DNA of 64,000 nt from DTU013 sp964490975 (lineage in GTDB: Bacteria; Bacillota; Clostridia; Acetivibrionales; DTU013), in contig CAZBEQ010000004.1 in assembly GCA_964490975.1 (NCBI GenBank), forward strand, positions 49,521-113,520, written 5' to 3'. Both the position numbers and the translations under genes were made by a program. This document shows positions 6,513-14,416 of this stretch, one piece after another. Position 1 is the first letter of the stretch; the number at the start of each line of letters is the position of its first letter. The notes beneath the pieces were generated by a model. That model was not told the origin of the DNA and made no database searches. It was given only the letters and a program-made list of their open reading frames with translations.

Positions 6513-9500
6513 TTACACAATCCCCTTATTAGCCTTCTGCATCATAGCGCCTGGTATTTCCTCTTTCATGCGCCAGATAAAGCTGATGGGCATATCTCCG
6601 CTGTGGCTCACATATTCCGCTTCACCGAGGAAAGTATAGGCCCCGGCAAGGCTGCCCGATCTCTTATTTTCCCTGACAAACAGTACAATCTTATTCCCGG
6701 TCTTCAGGTGATTGATGTACCTCTGTCCAGTGATACTTTTTACTGAAGTTCTGCTCTGACTCTGCCAGTGAAACAGTCGCTCATTTATTGCATAATCCTC
6801 ATAAAGCGTAGAAGGAGAATAATCCTTTTCTGATTTATTAAGAGTAATGAAAAATGCATCCAGCTCAAATTCCTTGAAATACTTCGCGCCCTCCCTGAAG
6901 GAAGGCTTTTTGCTTTCATTGAAATAGCCAAACGCAGCCATTATCTGATCAACAGAATAATTGCAGTAAACATTCAGCGGGCAGACCATCCCCAAATCCA
7001 CATCCTTGTCTATAAAGTCAATGTGCTGGTAGTTATACTCAAGTATTTCGGTGATTTCTTCAATCATTTCCTTGTTATCCGCGCAAAGCTTTAACAATGC
7101 TTCCGTAAATGTCCTATATCCCAGCCTCTCAGCGGGCTCGCCGAAAAGGCTGTAATACAGCATGCCCAGCATAAGCTTATCTTCTTCATTAGTGGGATGG
7201 CTGCCTGATAAAGCGGAGTAATCGTTGAACAAAGCTTCATTGTTGCCGGTAATACTTCTGAGTACCTTTACCCAATATTCGATCAGTTTTCTCGAGTTAA
7301 TATGGAAGAAGTTTTTGAACCTTTTGACTATTGCATCCTCATCAGCATTTCCAAAGTCGCTGATTAATCCGGCGTCAACCTTCATTCCAATAAAGCTTCT
7401 ATCCCCGGCTCTGCCATAAACATCCGCCAGAGAATATTGATAATGCGATAAAAAGTTGGCCAGAGTAGGCTTCAGTCCGGTATCATGTTCAAAATATCGC
7501 AGTTTGTTTACGAGATTGGCTCTTGTCAACCTTGCATCCTTGATATTTCTTAGCACATATTCCTTTGCCTGCTTTTCAAGATGGATATAGCACCCTCTGG
7601 GCAGGCTTAAGAATCCATTTGTGATACAATACTCTACCGAATGCTTAGTTCTGCCTATCAACGCCTTGAATTTAGATTCAAAATCGTAATTCCTATGGGC
7701 CTGTCCCACATAATCAAGCACCGTTAAGCATTCCTTGCCTTTACTATGTCTCAAGCCCCTGCCAAGCTGCTGAAGGAAAATAGTCAAGCTTTCAGTCGGC
7801 CTGAGGAAAAGTACTGTGTTTACTTCAGGAATATCGACACCCTCATTGTACACATCCACTGAAAATATGAATCTGACTTCTCCGCTTCTTAGCCTACTGA
7901 TAGCGCTATTTCTCTCATCCGGATCTGTTTCTCCACATACGGTTATGGACGGAATACCTTTTTGATTGAATTTGCTGGTCATATACCTGGCATGTTCAAC
8001 CCCTGCACAGAATCCTAAGCCGATCACTTCGTTGATATCAGTAGTGTATTTATAGAGGCTCTGTATAATCCCGTTAACTCTAATGTCGTCGTTGTTGATA
8101 TACAATCCTTCAAGTTCATTCCTGTCATAGCCTCCACGAGTCCATTTCAGCTGCGACAGGTCAACCGTATCAGAAACCGCAAAGTACTGGAATGGGCTCA
8201 GAAACTTTCGGTCTATCGCTTCGGCAAGTCTGATTTCTGCCGCAATCCTGCCGTCAAAATGCTCTAAAACGTCCTTTCCATCCATTCTTTCCGGTGTAGC
8301 TGTCAAGCCAAGCAGTATTTTAGGTTTATAATAATCCAGCAGCTTCTGATATGAAGGGGCTTCTGCATGGTGAAATTCATCAATGATAATGAAATCATAA
8401 AAGTCAGGCGTTGTTTTTTCATAAAGCCTTGAAGAATTAAAGCTTTGGATGCTCATAAACAGTTTATCGATGGACTCCGGCACATATCCACCCACGTACA
8501 GATCGCCAAAATTATTGTCCTTCAATATCGCACGAAAGGTATCCCTGCTGCGTTTCAATATTTCTTCACGATGAGCGATAAATAAAAGGTTATTCCTTCC
8601 CCTTCTATTCTCATACATATAGTTTTTATAATCAAATGCCGCTATTACTGTCTTGCCGGTACCTGTGGCAGCAACCAGCAGATTTTTATATCTGCCGTAT
8701 AGCTTTCGCTCAGCTTGAAGCTTTTCCAATATCTCTTTCTGATAATAATATGGCTCCACATCAAGGGCAAAAACGACATCATTGTCAGAGCCGGCAGCTG
8801 CTTCTTTATTTAATGATTTTTTCAGCCTTTCTCTGTCCTCTTCCTCTTCACCGTTAAATGTTGTAAACTCGTTGTCATTCCAATAGCTCTCGAAGGTGGC
8901 CTCAATTTTTTGAATAACACTAAGCGAGTCCTTTTCTGTAACTTTCAAATTCCATTCCAGCCCCGCCGTCAATGCTGCATTTGATAAATTGGAGGAGCCA
9001 ATATACGCAGTTGTAAAGCCGGTATCCCTCATAAACATATATGCCTTGGCATGAAGCCTGGTCCGTTTTGTATCATACGATATCTTTATTTCAGTATTCT
9101 TAAGCTCGCTCAGCTCTTTTATTGCCTTATAGTCAGTAGCCCCCATGTACGATGTTGTAATTATTCTGAGCTTATGATTATCATCCTTGGTGAATTCTTT
9201 TAGCTCTTCAATAATGCATACCAAGCCGCTCCATTTGATAAATGAAACAAGCATATCAATACGATCGCTGCAAAGAATCTCCTTCTTGAGCTCGTTAACC
9301 ATATTGGGCTCCGAAGGAGAATTGGTAAATAACGTACTCTGAGAAAGCGGCGTAATCGGCCGGATTATGCTTTTATCTTTAATTGATTTGATACTGTTAA
9401 TTTTAGAATATAACGATGTCAGGACTTCACCCTCATCTGCAATCTTCAGACCTTGCAGGCTATCCTCCCCCGCCAGCTTACTGAAGGTTTTGATCACTTC

Positions 9501-9737
9501 GTTGCAAGCCTTTATTTGCAGCAGCAACGCTTCCTTGTCGTTTTCAGTACTGCTTTCCCGAATGAAGCGTAGACCCTTTTTAATGACAGAGGAAATATAA
9601 CCTGAAAGCATGTTTCTCGCTTCTTCAACATCCAGCTGTTCTTTTTCCAGGTGAAATTCAGCTGGATCAAGCTTTTGAAGCTGCTCTTTCAGGTCCTGAT
9701 AGATTATTTGTTCATAGATGCCTTGCTTTAGGTCCAT
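6513..9737 (-). CDS. PLD-like nuclease domain / SF2 helicase / DUF3427 protein
   Basis: A cytosolic ATP-dependent nucleic-acid protein of 1074 residues. In order: a helical N-terminus; a phospholipase-D-like domain about 130-290 with HAKAYMF near 227 and IGSSNLSNAAL after it; an SF2 helicase core with Walker A AATGTGKT near 355, box II DEFH near 450, GLTATPER near 475 and motif VI QLGRGLRH near 659; then a long C-terminal region matching DUF3427-type helicases. Only one HxK-type PLD half-motif is obvious, so it may dimerise to form an active site, as is known for single-motif PLD nucleases. It is the last gene of a minus-strand operon with other nuclease and helicase genes. Proteins of this architecture are common in defence islands; the role here is inferred. 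Confidence 0.85.
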   Translation of the reverse strand: MDLKQGIYEQIIYQDLKEQLQKLDPAEFHLEKEQLDVEEARNMLSGYISSVIKKGLRFIRESSTENDKEALLLQIKACNEVIKTFSKLAGEDSLQGLKIADEGEVLTSLYSKINSIKSIKDKSIIRPITPLSQSTLFTNSPSEPNMVNELKKEILCSDRIDMLVSFIKWSGLVCIIEELKEFTKDDNHKLRIITTSYMGATDYKAIKELSELKNTEIKISYDTKRTRLHAKAYMFMRDTGFTTAYIGSSNLSNAALTAGLEWNLKVTEKDSLSVIQKIEATFESYWNDNEFTTFNGEEEEDRERLKKSLNKEAAAGSDNDVVFALDVEPYYYQKEILEKLQAERKLYGRYKNLLVAATGTGKTVIAAFDYKNYMYENRRGRNNLLFIAHREEILKRSRDTFRAILKDNNFGDLYVGGYVPESIDKLFMSIQSFNSSRLYEKTTPDFYDFIIIDEFHHAEAPSYQKLLDYYKPKILLGLTATPERMDGKDVLEHFDGRIAAEIRLAEAIDRKFLSPFQYFAVSDTVDLSQLKWTRGGYDRNELEGLYINNDDIRVNGIIQSLYKYTTDINEVIGLGFCAGVEHARYMTSKFNQKGIPSITVCGETDPDERNSAISRLRSGEVRFIFSVDVYNEGVDIPEVNTVLFLRPTESLTIFLQQLGRGLRHSKGKECLTVLDYVGQAHRNYDFESKFKALIGRTKHSVEYCITNGFLSLPRGCYIHLEKQAKEYVLRNIKDARLTRANLVNKLRYFEHDTGLKPTLANFLSHYQYSLADVYGRAGDRSFIGMKVDAGLISDFGNADEDAIVKRFKNFFHINSRKLIEYWVKVLRSITGNNEALFNDYSALSGSHPTNEEDKLMLGMLYYSLFGEPAERLGYRTFTEALLKLCADNKEMIEEITEILEYNYQHIDFIDKDVDLGMVCPLNVYCNYSVDQIMAAFGYFNESKKPSFREGAKYFKEFELDAFFITLNKSEKDYSPSTLYEDYAINERLFHWQSQSRTSVKSITGQRYINHLKTGNKIVLFVRENKRSGSLAGAYTFLGEAEYVSHSGDMPISFIWRMKEEIPGAMMQKANKGIV

Positions 9738-9846
9738 GGATACCTCATATGATTAGTTGTACTACAATAAAATAGAATAATATTTATGTATTGTTCTATA
9801 AATTTATATCTAGAGTCATTATTGGTTTCTATTTCTTTTTTGTTTA

Positions 9847-10995
9847 CTAAAGTAATGTGAAAACATTGCAGTCTATTCTTTCTCCGTTTAGTTCTCTTTT
9901 TGTCCGATTTATATATTGCTCCACTTCAGAATAAATAAGTCTCGATTCATCCTCTAATAGTACAGAGATCTCGGAGCTTTTATTTATTCCTAATGAATTT
10001 AGAGAAGTTCCTAATCGTAATCCAGCACAATTCGTAATCCACCACCTATCATGGAAAGGTGAAATTCCTTGTGATTGTGTTCCAATAACATAAATATCTG
10101 TATCAGGCGGGCTCTGATCAGATACCCTCATACGCCAGAAGTTTCTAAATGTATCACGCCAAGGTTCTTCTACTGCCTCTTGCTTTAGGTGCTTAATACT
10201 TGTTATTATTGTAACCTTGCATTCTTTACTAGCTGAATGTACATGTTTTAAAACTTCTAGTTCTTCAAGCCCAAAATATGGATCACAAATTATTAAGTAA
10301 TCCTTTAAATTTTTTTCTAACCACTCCTTTATATAATGTATCGCAGATTCTCTTTCGCCAGCATTAATTAGCAAGCTTTTACTACTTGTCTGTTTTGAAA
10401 GATAATTAATTGTTTGTTTGTTTTGCCTAGAAGTCTTCATTGTAATTCTCTTAGCAAATTCAGCGCTCATTAATGTTGCCTCAAAAATCGGCCTTAAAAT
10501 TATAGATGATTGATCTGTAGTGGATAGTCTTTTAATTGTGTTTTGAATCGCCCAGGCAAATACCGGATAAGAATCTACAAGGGAATACCCGCTTACCTTT
10601 TTAATGTATTCTCTTGTTTCTTGAATATGAATTGGATTTGACCTACCAGAGTTTAGTGATTTTAACATCATCCATGCAATTCTTATATAATCTGAGTTAT
10701 TTATTTGCTCTGAAGTATTCGGATGAAAGTTTTGATCTGTAATACTTTCTTTTACTTTTTGTAATGCATATCTATGCTTAATATTTTGTTTCATTTCAAT
10801 TCTTGCAATGTCGTCATCAGCAATCGATGCTAACGATGATGCTAAATCAGGGTCAAGTCTATAAGCTAAATCGATTATTCTCCGCTGAGTGGCAAATATA
10901 TTTTTGTCTTTACAGTTAAGAGAAGATCTGAGTGCTGCTGATAGACTTTCTTTGCATAATAATGGATTTATGTTCCAAGCTAGTGAGCATCCCAT
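9847..10995 (-). CDS. PLD-like domain protein, main part
   Basis: A 382-residue frame. The C-terminal half has the look of a phospholipase-D-like fold: YLIICDPYFGLEELEVL (about 230-250), then IYVIGTQSQG and PFHDRWWIT with a PLD-type His, and SSEISVLLEDE near the end. The N-terminal 200 residues are helical. The start is doubtful: this frame opens inside another minus-strand frame (11155-10916), and the two overlap by 80 bases, as if one longer gene had suffered a frameshift. It lies between two helicase genes in a collinear cluster, so a shared role in nucleic-acid processing or defence is likely but unproven. Confidence 0.6.
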   Translation of the reverse strand: MGCSLAWNINPLLCKESLSAALRSSLNCKDKNIFATQRRIIDLAYRLDPDLASSLASIADDDIARIEMKQNIKHRYALQKVKESITDQNFHPNTSEQINNSDYIRIAWMMLKSLNSGRSNPIHIQETREYIKKVSGYSLVDSYPVFAWAIQNTIKRLSTTDQSSIILRPIFEATLMSAEFAKRITMKTSRQNKQTINYLSKQTSSKSLLINAGERESAIHYIKEWLEKNLKDYLIICDPYFGLEELEVLKHVHSASKECKVTIITSIKHLKQEAVEEPWRDTFRNFWRMRVSDQSPPDTDIYVIGTQSQGISPFHDRWWITNCAGLRLGTSLNSLGINKSSEISVLLEDESRLIYSEVEQYINRTKRELNGERIDCNVFTLL

Positions 10996-11155
10996 CTAGC
11001 ATAAGATAAATGTCCTTCGACTCACCCCGGCTGATAAATTTTCTTATGTTATTTTGGAAGATAACCTGAATATCCAAAGGGATGCTTAATCCCTGGTTCA
11101 GCAAGGACCAATCCACTTCTTTTTTATAGACATAGTAATTATCCATTATGCCCAT
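10916..11155 (-). CDS. N-terminal part of the PLD-like gene, other frame
   Basis: A 79-residue frame: MGIMDNYYVYKKEVDWSLLN, then VIFQNNIRKFISRGESKD. It begins 57 bp after the nuclease-helicase gene and runs into the PLD-like frame, overlapping it by 80 bases. Its last part (KSIIMQRKSISSTQIFS) reads less protein-like than the alternative frame over the same bases (WNINPLLCKESLSAAL). The likely history is a single gene with a frameshift between about 10960 and 11000. A programmed slip or a coupled second start are alternatives. Confidence 0.5.
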   Translation of the reverse strand: MGIMDNYYVYKKEVDWSLLNQGLSIPLDIQVIFQNNIRKFISRGESKDIYLMLDGMLTSLEHKSIIMQRKSISSTQIFS

Positions 11156-11212
11156 CTACCCCCGATCACTACAAGGTAAGATATGTTCAATACTCTTTAT
11201 ATAAAATGTTTC

Positions 11213-13474
11213 CTATCGCATATATCTCCCATAGTACTCTTCCAGCTTCTCATCACAGTGTCGCTTGATCCAAGCAATATCCTCTTTTGTCAACTTTTTA
11301 AACACATACTTGTTAAACTCAACAAACTCAATTTCCCGAGTTCGTTTCATAAACCGCATATCTTCAAATCTCTTAAAAGGATTGGCAAAAATATTCCTCT
11401 CAACATCCTTTCGAGTGTAGCTTTCCTTGCAGAATACACTGGACTTCTGTTCAATAAAGAGACCTTTGCCCCTCCGATCGCCGTAGAAATTGATAAAATA
11501 GTCAACTATATCCTCAATACGAATCCTGCCAGCCTCATCAACATTCTCAAACATGGCCTTTAACAGGACAGGCTTATAGGAATAGCTCATATCCATTGTC
11601 TTTACCATTTCAATGAACTTATCTTTCATATTAGCTGCCGTTATGAGCTCCCAGCCGAATTCTGATGCATATTTTCTGACGGTATCTTCCCTGAAATACT
11701 TAAAGCTCCGCTTATCACCTACAGGAACCTCCAAATCGGGCTTTAGCTTTCCTTCCCTTATATATCGTTCAATTGTTTCAGTCTGAACATCTACCATCCT
11801 GACAAACTCAAGCTGCGATATCATATCCTTTACTTCGTCCTGCCAGTTAAACAGGTCAATCAGTTCATAATCGGCAACATCGATTGGGAAGTCCAACCAA
11901 ATCTCAGGTTTTTCACCTCTGGCAATCAGGTCGGCATCAAGCTCCATTTGTTTTCTCGGTGCCAATACCATCTGTCCGGGTCTGTATTCCTTCAAATTCA
12001 ACAGTCGGTGAATGGAGTACGGAGTATTGAACATACTTGCATTATCGATAAAGTCAAAGACCATTAGAAATTCTTTGCCTTCACATTTTCGCATTCCCCG
12101 GCCAAGCTGCTGTACATACAGGGTCTTGGACATAGTTGGCCTCGCCATAAAGAGCACTTCTGTCTTTGGGCTGTCCCAGCCTTCATTTAAAAGGTCACAA
12201 GCGCACAATACATTTATGCTTCCATTTTCATACTCGTCCAGGATTCTGGCTCTCTCGGAGTTCTTCAAATTTCCAGAAACCGCCTCACAAGCAACTCCGT
12301 TCTCCTGAAATAGTTGAGAGATTAGCTCTGCATGTTTCACCGAAGCACAAAACACAACGGTTTTCCGGTTTTTAACGTACTGCAGATAAGCATCAATTAT
12401 TATTCTGTTTCTTTCAGGTACATAAAGCTTACTCTCCAGGTCCTGTGAATAGTATTTGATACCGTTTATTCTTACAGTCGATAGATCCACATTTGTCTTG
12501 ATTCTTATACAACGAACAGGGCTAAGCTCACCCATTTCTACTGCTGTTTTAAGGTCGAGCTTATGTGCTACATTTCTGAAAAGCTCCAGCAAATCCTCAC
12601 CATCAGTTCGTTCAGGTGTTGCTGTCAAACCTAGAGTGAATTTGGGTTTGAAATAACCAAGGAGCTTCTTATAAGTATTTGCAGTGCCATGATGGCATTC
12701 GTCGATAATGATATAGCCAAAGTCATCAGGTTTAAACTGCTCGATGTTCTGCGCCACGCTTTGGATACTGGCACAAACAACATACGCATCAGCGTCCTTT
12801 TGCTCCGCTACATACATACCGGCTTGCTTGTCAGGCCACAAATTTTCGAAAGTTGATTTTGCCTGAGAAACAAGCTCTCTGGTGTGAGCAAGGAAAAGCG
12901 TCCTCTCTCCACAACCTTTGGCATCGCTGACAGCAGTAACTGTTTTTCCTGTTCCCGTTGCATGATATAGCAGAGCAATGCTCTCTCCGCTTTTCCTCAT
13001 TTTCTGCAGGTTGTCTATCGCAGACTGCTGATGTTCCTTCAGTTCGATTATCTTTCCTTTCTGTTTGGGCAGATAGTCTTCCAGCAATTTGAATTCAGGC
13101 ATCTCACCAACAAAAGTTATCAGTTCGTCCTTAATCTTCTCACGCTGCTTTTTTAGCTGGTTGTATGCCCATCTGTACACTTTCCAATCGTTATAAATAA
13201 GACTATTTTGCTTTAATAGATCATCATAATATTTGTTATTTGAAACCTTTTTAGGGTTATGATATGTTTCCCCGTCTATTTCTATAGCTATCCTAAGGTT
13301 CTCACTCTCAAGGGCGAAATCTATAGACCTTCTGTTCCCGTATATATCAACAAAAGGATGCTGAACTGATAAGTATTGAGTTTTCTCCGGCCCGAACGCA
13401 TCACAGAATACTTCTACGAATAAGTCTTCTGCTACGCTGGCGACACTTGTTGAATACCTTACTTCTTGTTCCAT
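11213..13474 (-). CDS. Nuclease-like domain / SF2 helicase fusion
   Basis: A 753-residue protein. Residues about 30-120 form a nuclease-like domain with IDFALESENLRIAIEIDGETYH, the D...E-x-D-G-x-x-H pattern of Vsr/DUF559-type endonucleases of the PD-(D/E)xK group. The helicase core follows: HATGTGKTVTA near 171, DECHHG near 259, GLTATPERTDGEDLLELF, and QQLGRGMRKCEGKEFLMVFD near 456. The C-terminal 230 residues are helical and basic, probably DNA-binding. The layout resembles type I/III restriction translocases, but no methylase or specificity gene is nearby. It starts 11 bp after the MazG-like gene, so the two form one transcription unit. Confidence 0.8.
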   Translation of the reverse strand: MEQEVRYSTSVASVAEDLFVEVFCDAFGPEKTQYLSVQHPFVDIYGNRRSIDFALESENLRIAIEIDGETYHNPKKVSNNKYYDDLLKQNSLIYNDWKVYRWAYNQLKKQREKIKDELITFVGEMPEFKLLEDYLPKQKGKIIELKEHQQSAIDNLQKMRKSGESIALLYHATGTGKTVTAVSDAKGCGERTLFLAHTRELVSQAKSTFENLWPDKQAGMYVAEQKDADAYVVCASIQSVAQNIEQFKPDDFGYIIIDECHHGTANTYKKLLGYFKPKFTLGLTATPERTDGEDLLELFRNVAHKLDLKTAVEMGELSPVRCIRIKTNVDLSTVRINGIKYYSQDLESKLYVPERNRIIIDAYLQYVKNRKTVVFCASVKHAELISQLFQENGVACEAVSGNLKNSERARILDEYENGSINVLCACDLLNEGWDSPKTEVLFMARPTMSKTLYVQQLGRGMRKCEGKEFLMVFDFIDNASMFNTPYSIHRLLNLKEYRPGQMVLAPRKQMELDADLIARGEKPEIWLDFPIDVADYELIDLFNWQDEVKDMISQLEFVRMVDVQTETIERYIREGKLKPDLEVPVGDKRSFKYFREDTVRKYASEFGWELITAANMKDKFIEMVKTMDMSYSYKPVLLKAMFENVDEAGRIRIEDIVDYFINFYGDRRGKGLFIEQKSSVFCKESYTRKDVERNIFANPFKRFEDMRFMKRTREIEFVEFNKYVFKKLTKEDIAWIKRHCDEKLEEYYGRYMR

Positions 13475-13485
13475 TTCATTTTGAC

Positions 13486-13806
13486 CTACTTTTCCCGGAC
13501 TTCCTTCAGTAGCAGCCTCTTTTCAAACGCACCGCGCTCGGCAGCTTTCTTCAGTCGAATATTCTCAAACGTATCTATATCAATATCTTTATACTTGAGA
13601 ATTGCATAAATGACTTCCACCAGGTCGGCAAGCTCCTCTACATTATCATCGGACAGATACTCCTGTAGCTCTTCTCCCAGCTTCGCATCTAAGAGTCTCT
13701 TGTACGAATCACTTTCAAGCATTTCAATCACAGCAGTTTTGCCCGCTTCCTCAATGATCTGCGGGATTTTGTCTCTCACGAGTTTGTTATATGTAATGGT
13801 TCTCAA
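13486..13806 (-). CDS. MazG-like nucleotide pyrophosphohydrolase
   Basis: A 106-residue all-helical protein. YNKLVRDKIPQII at the start, then KLGEELQEYL and VEELADLVEVIYAIL, give the EExxE...ExxD metal-binding pattern of all-alpha NTP pyrophosphohydrolases (MazG/phosphoribosyl-ATP pyrophosphatase type). Such enzymes split (d)NTPs to NMP and pyrophosphate. It is the first gene of the operon that continues into the nuclease-helicase and PLD genes. In phage-defence settings members of this fold alter nucleotide pools; a plain housekeeping role is the alternative. Confidence 0.8.
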   Translation of the reverse strand: MRTITYNKLVRDKIPQIIEEAGKTAVIEMLESDSYKRLLDAKLGEELQEYLSDDNVEELADLVEVIYAILKYKDIDIDTFENIRLKKAAERGAFEKRLLLKEVREK

Positions 13807-13968
13807 AGCCTATCGCCCCTTTGGTTTAGCAATGATATTTCTTATATTTGAAGTCCTTCAATATGGATGCCGCGGCCTATATATGGAAGGATTTCTTTAC
13901 ATTAGGTGTTCGACATGAATTCTCATATTCCTTCATTTTTATCTATTATTATCCTTATGGATAAAGTA

Positions 13969-13988
13969 GCGGGTCAAGCCTGACCCGC
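13969..13988. repeat. Palindrome built from the RAYT terminal core
   Basis: GCGGGTCA and TGACCCGC form an 8-bp stem around a 4-base loop; the sequence contains the CAAGCCTGACCC core of the RAYT ends found elsewhere in the window. It lies between the divergent MazG operon and coiled-coil gene 2, without a T-run. Confidence 0.6.
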
Positions 13989-14019
13989 CCTCATTCTAAT
14001 TCCGGAAATAGAGAAATAA

Positions 14020-14049
14020 TGTGCATGGTTCAACCAATTCTGATATAAT
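14020..14049 (+). promoter_or_regulatory. Promoter of coiled-coil gene 2
   Basis: TGTGCA (14020-14025), an 18-bp spacer and a perfect TATAAT (14044-14049). The same -35-like box, spacer length and -10 are conserved at 29625-29654 before the paralogous gene, which supports the call. Confidence 0.6.
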
Positions 14050-14092
14050 TGAATAACCATAGATAATTTGCGTCGGCAAAGGGGATAACCAT

Positions 14093-14353
14093 ATGCAGGA
14101 TGAAAAGTTGTTTGATTTTATGACCCAGATGTACTCCGAAATGAAAGAGGGGTTCAATAAGGTCAACTTTGATATCAGCAAGCTTGACTCCGAAATGAAG
14201 GAAGTCAAAAAAACATTATTGCATATAGAGCAGGATCATGGCAAAAAGCTTGAAGTCATATTTGATGGATTAACCCAGCATACAAATCAGCTTAACCGTA
14301 TCGAAGAACGCCTAAATCAACATGATGATATTCTTCTGAAGCGCATAAAGTAA
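14093..14353 (+). CDS. Small coiled-coil protein, family member 2
   Basis: An 86-residue soluble coiled-coil protein of unknown function: KLFDFMTQMYSEMKEGFNKV, then LDSEMKEVKKTLLHIEQDHG, a KLEVIFDGLTQH hinge and RIEERLNQHDDILLKRIK. It matches the protein at 29698 at about 75 of 86 positions, and their upstream regions, including the promoter, are also conserved, so this is a recently duplicated cassette. The more diverged third member is at 1485-1793. AAAGGGG lies ahead of the ATG. The alternation of two coiled coils around a conserved FDG suggests a helical hairpin that oligomerises; this is inference. Confidence 0.75.
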   Translation: MQDEKLFDFMTQMYSEMKEGFNKVNFDISKLDSEMKEVKKTLLHIEQDHGKKLEVIFDGLTQHTNQLNRIEERLNQHDDILLKRIK

Positions 14354-14416
14354 AATGAGCATTATCTATGGCCAGGCTTTCCTCTTCTGTCAGGACATAC
14401 GCACCGCCGCCTGCCA

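Noticed and set aside
11213..13474. Type I or III restriction subunit
   Set aside because: No methyltransferase or specificity gene in the neighbourhood, and the nuclease domain is N-terminal and Vsr-like.
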